64,000 nt of DNA from assembly GCA_010279815.1 (NCBI GenBank), contig QEOQ01000658.1, positions 662,806-726,805 on the forward strand, written 5' to 3'. Each line of letters begins with the position of its first letter. Within the stretch, counting starts at the first letter, position 1. Below the pieces are notes generated by a model. That model was not told the DNA's origin. It was given only the letters and a program-made list of their open reading frames with translations, and made no database searches. The DNA is from Brachionus plicatilis. Lineage: Eukaryota > Rotifera > Eurotatoria > Ploima > Brachionidae. Position numbers and translations under genes: made by a program. Of the stretch, positions 57,057 to 64,000 are shown piece after piece.

Positions 57057-58359
57057 TATACTTTTTAAAATATTCCAAAGCCTCTAATCGCTAAATTACT
57101 CGAATCTATTTGCATTTCAGTCACGAATAAACAAACTTTCAATTAAATAAAATATGTTTACTAAAAAAATTCGTTTACTTTAAATGATCGAGGATTTAGA
57201 TTAACTTATTGTCTTTAACAAATACAAATTTATCTCTTAACACTTATAGACTTATTTCAAACTTGTTTTTTTCGTTTACCATTTTTATATTTTAGCCTTA
57301 TTGTTTACTGTTTTAAAAATATTTTCAAAATTAAAAATAAATTTTCTGGTTGAGAATAAACAATAAAAGAAAAACTTTTTTTTTAAGAATTGTTTGTCTA
57401 GAGCAGCACTAATTTCTTTTGTTCTAAATAAACTAAGGGATGAGGAAATTTTGTTTTAAATTCAAATAGATTTTTAAAGTATTTAATGATTAAATTGAAA
57501 TTAAAATTAGAATAAAATTAATGAAATGAGACTATCTAAATTTTTAATTCGCTTGTCCTTGTCATTAATTAATCTCATCTCAATACTGATACAAAACTCG
57601 AGTATCAGGGGTATCGCTTTAAAAATACCAATACTAGCATCTGATATGAAATTAGATACCTTGATCTTTTTTCAATATAAAAAAATGGTGGCTGACCGGT
57701 GGGCGAACCGCGGGTCAGCTGTTTTTATTAAATTAAATGAAAAAAGAGTTCGAAAGCTGCCGAATGAAGTGTAGGGCTGATTGAAAATTCAAATATTCAG
57801 CTAGCAAATAACTTTTTGGTTTTATAAAATATTTTCTTTTAAGAAATGAATCAAAAGTGATAAACTATCACAAGATAGAAAAAAAATATATAGAATTGCA
57901 ACTGAGAAAATAAAACATAGAAATTTTAAATTTATAGAATTTTTTTTGAGTGTTTTATTTAACAATTAAAAAAAATTTATATTTTAGAACCAAATTAAGC
58001 TATTATAAATGGTATCATTAATTTATTACACAATGTAATAAAAGAATAGTGCGGAGGATTCAATTTAAAAAAAAATGTTAATCAATTAACTTATTTCTTT
58101 ATTTTCATATTCAATATTAATTAATAATCTTTATTTTTCCTATCATTTGACACTTGGATAAAAAAAATTCTATCTTTTGAAAGTAAACCATCAAAAGTAT
58201 TGAAATCAATACTTAAATACTTTTAGTATAATCAACATGCTTATAATTTTTTTCCAAATAATAACATTTTTTAGCTACCACATTTTTTGTTTTTATAAAA
58301 CAAAAAACAAAATAATTTTATTCTGCAAACTTTTATTGAACAAAAGTAAAAAATAATAA
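57057..58359. other. Intergenic AT-rich DNA with a small GC-richer patch
   Basis: Mostly AT-rich. A plus-strand frame of 82 codons (57,526-57,774) covers GATAC-type inverted words (AACTCGAGTATCAGGGGTAT ... TAGATACC) and a GC-rich patch GGTGGCTGACCGGTGGGCGA at 57,687. These look like repeat sequence rather than a gene, and I recognise no domain. Confidence 0.5.
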
Positions 58360-58660
58360 TTAGACATTTTGAGTTTCAAGTTTTTCACGAATTTCTTTTC
58401 TGATCTTAGTAAAACAACTAGTATCGAAAATTAATTCTTTTTCACCGTTCGTTCGACTTTTCTGGCGTCTTTGATCATTTCAACAATGTCAGACACGAGA
58501 ATAGATATTTTATAAGTATTTTCCATTACAAGAATTTAGAATTCTAAAAATTGTATTTCAAATTTTTTTCAAAGTTCTTATCACAGTATCAAGCTTGTCA
58601 TTTGAATTATACATGTCTCTTTTTTATGTTTCAGTAGGTTTTTTTTTGCAACAGAAAGCT
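58360..58660 (-). pseudogene. Frameshifted coding remnant
   Basis: Minus-strand reading gives RDMYNSNDKLDTVIRTLKKI, then in a shifted frame MENTYKISILVSDIVEMIKD followed by ARKVERTVKK, then back in the first frame NGEKELIFDTSCFTKIRKEI and REKLETQNV with TAA at 58,360. The pieces join naturally if one frameshift near 58,440 and one or two upstream are allowed. Charged, helix-forming composition; family not recognised. It abuts the GC-rich transposon inserted at 58,783. A terminal exon of a live gene starting at an AG near 58,475 is an alternative. Confidence 0.4.
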
Positions 58661-59077
58661 CGTTTATTCAAAGACCGGCTTTAACTAATGTAAATAAAGA
58701 TTGTTTTAGAAAAATATTTTTTCGGTCTAAGAAGCTGCTGCAGGATGAATATAGAATTTTTGAGAATCTGTTTTGTTATATACAGCGGTTTTAATAAAAA
58801 CGTAACGCAAAAAAAGCCGCGACCAAACAACGGCCAGTACGGCCGTCCGTCCCGGCCAGTTCGCGGCTCCGAACCAGCCGATCTAAGCGACCTAGCCGGC
58901 CGACCTTAGCGATCTAGCCGGCCGATCTAAGCGACCTAGCCGACCGACCTAAGCGACCTAGACGGCCGAACTAAGCGACCTAGCCGGCCGACCTAAGCGT
59001 CCTTTCCGGCCGACCTAGGCGACCTAGCCGGCCGACCTAAGCGTCCTTTCCGGCCGACCTAGGCGACCTAGCCGGCC

Positions 59078-59671
59078 GACCTTAGCGACCTAGACGGCCG
59101 ACCTTAGCGACCTAGACGGCCGACCTTAGCGACCTAGACGGCCGACCTTAGCGACCTAGACGGCCGACCTTAGCGACCTAGACGGCCGACCTTAGCGACC
59201 TAGACGGCCGACCTTAGCGACCTAGACGGCCGACCTTAGCGACCTAGACGGCCGACCTTAGCGACCTAGACGGCCGACCTTAGCGACCTAGACGGCCGAC
59301 CTTAGCGACCTAGACGGCCGACCTTAGCGACCTAGACGGCCGACCTTAGCGACCTAGACGGCCGACCTTAGCGACCTAGACGGCCGACCTTAGCGACCTA
59401 GACGGCCGACCTTAGCGACCTAGACGGCCGACCTTAGCGACCTAGACGGCCGACCTTAGCGACCTAGACGGCCGACCTTAGCGACCTAGACGGCCGACCT
59501 TAGCGACCTAGACGGCCGACCTTAGCGACCTAGACGGCCGACCTTAGCGACCTAGACGGCCGACCTTAGCGACCTAGACGGCCGACCTTAGCGACCTAGA
59601 CGGCCGACCTTAGCGACCTAGACGGCCGACCTTAGCGACCTAGACGGCCGACCTTAGCGACCTAGACGGCC
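59078..59671. repeat. 27 uniform copies of a 22-bp GC-rich unit
   Basis: Unit: CGACCTTAG + CGACCTAGA + CGGC (22 bp). From 59,078 to 59,671 the unit repeats 27 times with no visible change, flanked on both sides by variant units (CTAAGC, CTAGGC, TCTAGC, GTCCTTTC forms). The unit is itself an imperfect duplication of CGACCTnAG. Uniformity in the middle and variation at the edges points to recent local expansion, or to assembly of a collapsed or expanded array. Confidence 0.95.
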
Positions 59672-59981
59672 GACCTAGGCGACCTAGACGGCCAACCTAG
59701 GCAATCTAGCCGGCCGACCTAGGCAATCTAGCCGGCCGACCTAAGCGCCCTAGACGGCCGACCTAAGCGACCTGGACGGCCGACCTAGGCGATCTAGCCG
59801 GCCGACCTAGGTGATCTAGCCGGCCGACCTAAGCGACCTAGCCGGCCGACCTAAGCGACCTAGCCGGCCGACCTTAGCGACCTAGACGGCCGAACTAAGC
59901 GACCTAGCCGGCCGACCTAAGCGATCTAGCCGGCCGACCTTAGCGACCTAGACGGCCGAATACTTACTCATTGTAATACAG

Positions 59982-60282
59982 GCATACTTACTCATTGTAA
60001 TACAGGCTCATTAGCTCCTGGTGATTACGGAACTGCTCTTGGTGTAATCCGAAGTTTGATGTAAAATTAGAGCATTGTTTTTGCACGGAAACACGACCAT
60101 ACAATCAAGGTTCCAGATTAACAGCCTACGAATTGGTATTTGAAAAAATACCCTCAACATTAATTTGTGACAGCATGGTTGGAATGAAATCCATCAAATT
60201 ACATCAAACTTCGGATTACACCAAGAGCAGTTCCATAATCACCAGTAGCTAATGAGCCTGTATTACAAGGAGTAAGTATGCA
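59982..60282. repeat. Inner inverted repeat of the GC-rich element
   Basis: The left arm 59,982-60,064 (CATACTTACTCATTGTAATA, CTGCTCTTGGTGTAATCCGA) and right arm 60,199-60,282 (TCGGATTACACCAAGAGCAG, TGTATTACAAGGAGTAAGTA) are reverse complements with few mismatches and a ~135-base spacer. The first 25 bases of the left arm are tandemly doubled (ATACTTACTCATTGTAATACA at 59,960 and 59,985). It could be an older MITE nested in the element or the ancestral core of it. Confidence 0.85.
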
Positions 60283-60730
60283 AGCTTTCTAATTTTCTTC
60301 TAGTCTTTTCAAAATGTCTACAGCACGAAACCGTCGCTTAGGTCGGCCGGCTAGATCGCTTTGGTCGGCCGGCTAGATCGCTTTGGTCGGCCGGCTAGGT
60401 CGCCTAGGTCGGCCGGCTAGGTCGCTTAGTTCGGCCGTCTAGGTCGCTAAGGTCGGCCGGCTAGGTCGCTTAGGTCGGCCGGCTAGATCGCTTTGGTCGG
60501 CCGGCTAGATCGCTTTGGTCGGCCGGCTAGATCGCTTTGGTCGGCCGGCTAGATCGCTTAGGTCGGCCGTCTAGGTCGCTTAGGTCGGCCGTCTAGGTCG
60601 CTTAGGTCGGCCGTCTAGTAAGGTCGGACGGTTCGGCCGGGTCGGACGGCTCCGACCTGTTGGGACGCCAAAGTTACCGTTGGCCGGCCGGCCGGATCGC
60701 TGGCGTTACGTTTTTATTAGAACCGCTGTA

Positions 60731-62790
60731 GATCTTGGTCTAAACAATTAAGAATTTGAATTATTTTTTCTAAATTAATAGCAGTAATAGACTGCTTGTT
60801 TAATCAATTTTATTATTTTTCATTTTTAAAAAGTTCAAATTTATAATAAACTCAAAAAGTTCAACTTTTTTCATAAACAGCAAGTTTAACATTATTTTTT
60901 TTTTCAAAAAACAATAAATTATATGCGATAAATTGACATCTTGAAGTTGATGATCAATTCAAAATATCATTTCAATTCAAAGAGTTTAACTTTAAATATT
61001 AAAATTAATCTTTAAATTTATTTAAATAATTTTAATGTAACATGTTTTACATTTTATGTACATTTAAAAAATAAAATTATTTGAAAAAAATTAATTTCTC
61101 AACACATTGATAAAATAAATTTTTATAATTTAAATTTATAAACTGATTTTTGAAGATTTTTTTTTGAATTTTTTCTTCCAAAAGTATTTGTATCTAGCAT
61201 CAAAAATTAAAAATTAAATTTATAAATGAATTACAAATATTAAATTCCAAATAACTATTAAAATGAAAAGATCGATCTTTCCTACAAATATTTTTGAAAT
61301 CAAAAATTTATTCTATTTTTCAAATCTATTTAAAGTCAAAGTCACTAAAATTAAAGGCTAAAAAAAAGAATTTTGTACCCAGGGGTCTAAAAATAATTAA
61401 CTCTTTAATAGGAATGGGTCTTAACTTAACTAATTTAGTTTAGTCGGCTAAAATTAGTTAACTAAAAATTAGTCGAGTAGTTTTTAGTTAAATTAACTAA
61501 AGAAAAAACTCCCATCACTACTTAAGATGATGATGATGACGGTATTCAAAGATAAAATTAAAATATTTATTAAAATTATTTATATTCTGAAAGAGTATAA
61601 AATTTTCTACATTTTGGTGTATATTTTTATTTTAAAAAAGGGTGCGTCAATTTTATTTATTGCAAAACAGCCAAAAAGAACGTTTTTTTTTGGCAAATTG
61701 AAGTCTAAGATCATCATCAAAGGATCAAATATAAAATGAAATATTTTTTTAATAATATAGAAAAAATAAACTTTTTCAAAAGCAGTTACTTAACATGCCA
61801 TGTCAAGTTTATTTTTATAGTTTATTCATATTTAAAATTTTTCCCTTTTTCCCTTTTTATTGAATATTAATAAGTTTAAATATTTTAATTGATATTTATG
61901 AAAACTTACTTTTAAAGACAAAAAAAATTACTGTTTTAAATTTCAAAAATTATTAAAATCATTAGATTAATTAAACGTTGAAATTTTAAATGATCGTTTT
62001 GACAATAAAATTTGATCTGAAACTTCAATTTGCCTTTTATTTTCACTTTTTCAGTTTTGATATATATTTTAAAAAGTATTTTAAGTATCGGTTTTGAAAT
62101 CATCAATAGTAAAATAATTTGGACATCAGTACTTCTCAGTCAATTTTTGAATCATTTAAGCAAAGGAAAATTGAAGTTTGGTCAGATAGTCGGGAATAGA
62201 ATGTATTTGAATAATTTAAACAGTTCAATTGTTATTTAGAGAAAAAAAAAAGGACTATTGTTTATTAATTTTATTATATTGTGCAACGATTAAAATATTA
62301 TTGAGAAAAACCAAACATGTTAAATAAGTTGATTGATGAATAAAAAACCAATTTAGGCTCGCTATTACAGAAAAAAAATTCTTTTTCTAAAAATTTTTAA
62401 TTAAGATTTTAATTACAAACATATCTGGTATAATAACATTTATTTAAAAAATTCATTATATGTCATTATCTATTAGCTAATGACAAACATTAAAAAATCA
62501 TAAATATATTATTAAATGAAAGAAGAAAAAAAAAAAGAAAGGTAAACGGTTCGATGAACATCTATTTTTCATTTGAGCTATAGGGTTAATTAAAACGATT
62601 CTACAATTATTCGACTAATAAGCTAAATCCCTTATTTACAATAATAATAAATGCTAATTTATATTATGACTATTAACATATTATTTTTGTCCATCACAAA
62701 ATTCACTTTAAAAAAAAAGTAGAGAATTTTGAAATAATTGTTTTTAGTCATTAAGTTGATTTTTATCATTCGATCCAAAATCTAGCTTGA
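60731..62790. other. Intergenic AT-rich DNA
   Basis: About 2 kb. The stretch 61,405-61,505 is dense in TTAACTAA / TTAGTTAA words (TAACTAATTTAGTTTAGTCG, TAAATTAACTAAAG), which are self-complementary and resemble the ends of a small inverted element. The short frames at 61,527-61,739 and 62,030-62,239 (+) are low-complexity. No gene is supported. Confidence 0.5.
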
Positions 62791-63923
62791 TTATCGACGC
62801 AAAAAAACAAAGCAAAAAATTAAGTTAAGCAATAAAAAGCTAAATTTGGAATGAGATGTTGAACCAATTGACGTGTCTTGTTCAGACAAAATGCTCTTGG
62901 CCAAGTCTGTATCGCTTGAAACAAGACGAATTGAGTGACTCAAAGAACCGATCTGTAACTTGTAGCTTCTGAAATCATCTTCCTGAATTTTGTCAAATTT
63001 TAATTTTGCAGTGTAAATTCCGTCAGTGGCTTGATCGACCAGTACAGTCAAGTGTTCATGCACGTCACCTTCTCTTAAAACCAAACTCTCAACTGATTCA
63101 TTTTCTGAGTTGTCTATGTTCAAAAACTCGGCCTGATCATCAATCGTTGTTGTTGTTGTTGTCGCTGTTGTTGTAACAGTGTTTGACTTTTCGACAGTCC
63201 ACTCAACATATTCTCTTGGATTGGAGAAAAATTGGCACTTTATTTCAAAATTTTTCTCGCCTTTTCTAGCAATCACATTGTCGGCGCATTCACTCTCAAT
63301 TATTTGTGTGCCATGAACTTGCAGCTGATACGACTTGGTCAACTCAATCTCATTCGAACCAAACGATTGAACGGTACAATTTAAAATTTTGTTGTTGTCC
63401 GTGTAATCTGTTGTGAAATTGACCACTGCAGAAATTGAGTATGAATAGTACTCTTTGTGTTTTGTGTTCGAAATATCTTTGATTAAGATTGAGTCATTTA
63501 GATTCTTTGTCGGATGAGAAATGGTAAGTGTGGGCTTGGGAAACACGTCAGTGACACGACACCCTACTGAGGCCATGCTGTTCAAAGCGAATCTTTCCAT
63601 TTTTGCCACTGGAAAATTTAAATGTGACAACGTTGGCGGCTCTGTTAGTTATTTGAAAAAAATGAAAGCCAAACCAGTCAATTAGAAAATTAAAATCAAT
63701 AAATTACTGTAGATTATAGCGTTGATTTTCTTCACAATCTGGTTGTATTTACAAGTGTAAATGCCATTGTCCTCCAATTTTAAATTTTTTATTGACAGCA
63801 CTATGCTATATGAGTCTGACGATGTCTGTGTAAACTCGATGTTGTATTTGTTTGAGTCCAATTTGGGCGAAAGTGTATACTCGTTTTGTGCTAGTATGTC
63901 TATTGGAACACTCGATTCGCCAT
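62791..63923 (-). CDS. Ig-domain cell-surface protein, 3' part (gene continues past the window)
   Basis: Minus strand. Exons seen: 63,923-63,708 and 63,641-62,791, joined in frame through a 66-base intron; the upstream exons lie beyond the right edge. The first exon encodes most of an Ig domain, ending LSIKNLKLEDNGIYTCKYNQ, with the classic D-x-G-x-Y-x-C motif. The second encodes a further Ig-like stretch with Cys residues and N-glycosylation sites (VNFTTDY, LNCTVQSF), then a third with EIKCQFF and WTVEK, a Thr-rich spacer (TTTATTTTTT, from an ACA repeat), and ends SKFSFLLLNLIFCFVFLRR. That hydrophobic C-terminus with no cytoplasmic tail fits a GPI-anchor signal or a short membrane anchor. 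Likely an adhesion or recognition protein; the exact family cannot be told from the visible part. Confidence 0.85.
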
Positions 63924-64000
63924 CTATTTTAAATTTTTTATTAAAATAAATTGAAAAAAAAAATAGAAAAAAAAATGAAAAAAATAAAAAAAAAAATCAC

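Larger units (their letters stand above)
58783..60728. mobile_element. GC-rich fold-back element with Tc1/mariner-type ends
   Basis: Terminal inverted repeats begin CAGCGGTTTTAATAAAAACG (58,783-58,808) and, from the other end, CAGCGGTTCTAATAAAAACG (60,728-60,703), identical at 25 of 26 positions and each flanked by TA. The body is built from GC-rich tandem units in opposite orientation: CGACCT(A/T)(A/G)GCGACCTAGxCGGC on the left (to ~59,958) and its complement on the right (60,335-60,700). The centre (59,959-60,330) is normal-composition DNA with its own inverted repeat. No transposase is encoded; mobility would need an enzyme in trans. The base composition is unlike anything else in the window. 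Confidence 0.93.

Noticed and set aside
57687..57720. GC-rich patch as a tRNA or SINE head
   Set aside because: No convincing A-box and B-box pair or cloverleaf could be drawn.
57526..57774. 82-codon plus-strand frame as a gene
   Set aside because: Covers GATAC-type repeat words and a small GC-rich patch; no family resemblance and no flanking exon signals.
58829..60700. GC-rich region as bacterial contamination or a coding island
   Set aside because: The sequence is a simple 22-bp tandem unit bounded by terminal inverted repeats and TA duplications, with normal AT-rich host DNA on both sides.
61527..62239. Two plus-strand frames of ~70 codons
   Set aside because: Low-complexity Ile/Lys/Phe/Leu-rich sequence typical of AT-rich intergenic DNA, with no domain or splice context.

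Overview
This is a strongly AT-rich nuclear window from a eukaryote, almost certainly an animal. It carries spliced genes with mostly short introns (about 50-70 bases, canonical GT-AG) for proteins of metazoan type: RPS25, CPSF1, LAMTOR1, a GCKIII kinase (STK24/25/26), RPL8, a SIK-type kinase, WDFY1/2, a Disabled/DAB adaptor and an Ig-domain surface protein. Compact genes, extreme AT content and long satellite blocks would fit a monogonont rotifer such as Brachionus, but that placement is an inference. I recognised no rRNA, tRNA or CRISPR.

Region 1-12,600 is satellite DNA: two blocks of a ~287-bp tandem repeat (1-5,100 and 8,391-11,598), each ending in the same divergent monomers, separated by ~2.4 kb of AT-rich DNA with nested inverted repeats and decayed coding-like scraps. 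Region 12,600-19,690 is a second, unrelated array: a degenerate ~27-bp unit built around AAAAAAGGACCTT, with higher-order repeats of 478 and ~281 bp. It reverses orientation near 18,785 and so forms a giant fold-back.

Region 22,650-53,410 is the gene-bearing part: RPS25 (+), CPSF1 (-), LAMTOR1 (-), STK24/25/26-like (-), RPL8 (-), SIK-like (+), WDFY1/2 (-), DAB (+). Exon maps below were worked out by hand from splice signals, reading phase and family conservation; every junction keeps frame. The proteins serve housekeeping (ribosome, mRNA 3'-end processing) and signalling or endosomal roles (Ragulator, GCKIII and SIK kinases, PI3P-binding FYVE protein, endocytic adaptor). Spacing gives no evidence of an operon. 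Between genes lie several inverted-repeat elements (MITE-like), an RT fragment and a partial LAMTOR1 copy.

Region 53,410-62,790 is mobile-element-rich: a dead but nearly full-length Tc1-like element (55,754-57,056), several decayed coding stretches, and a striking GC-rich element (58,783-60,728). That element has Tc1-type ends and a TA target duplication, is built from 22-bp GC-rich arrays in opposite orientations, and has a second inverted repeat in its centre. The window ends inside a minus-strand Ig-superfamily gene (62,791-63,923, continuing past the edge).
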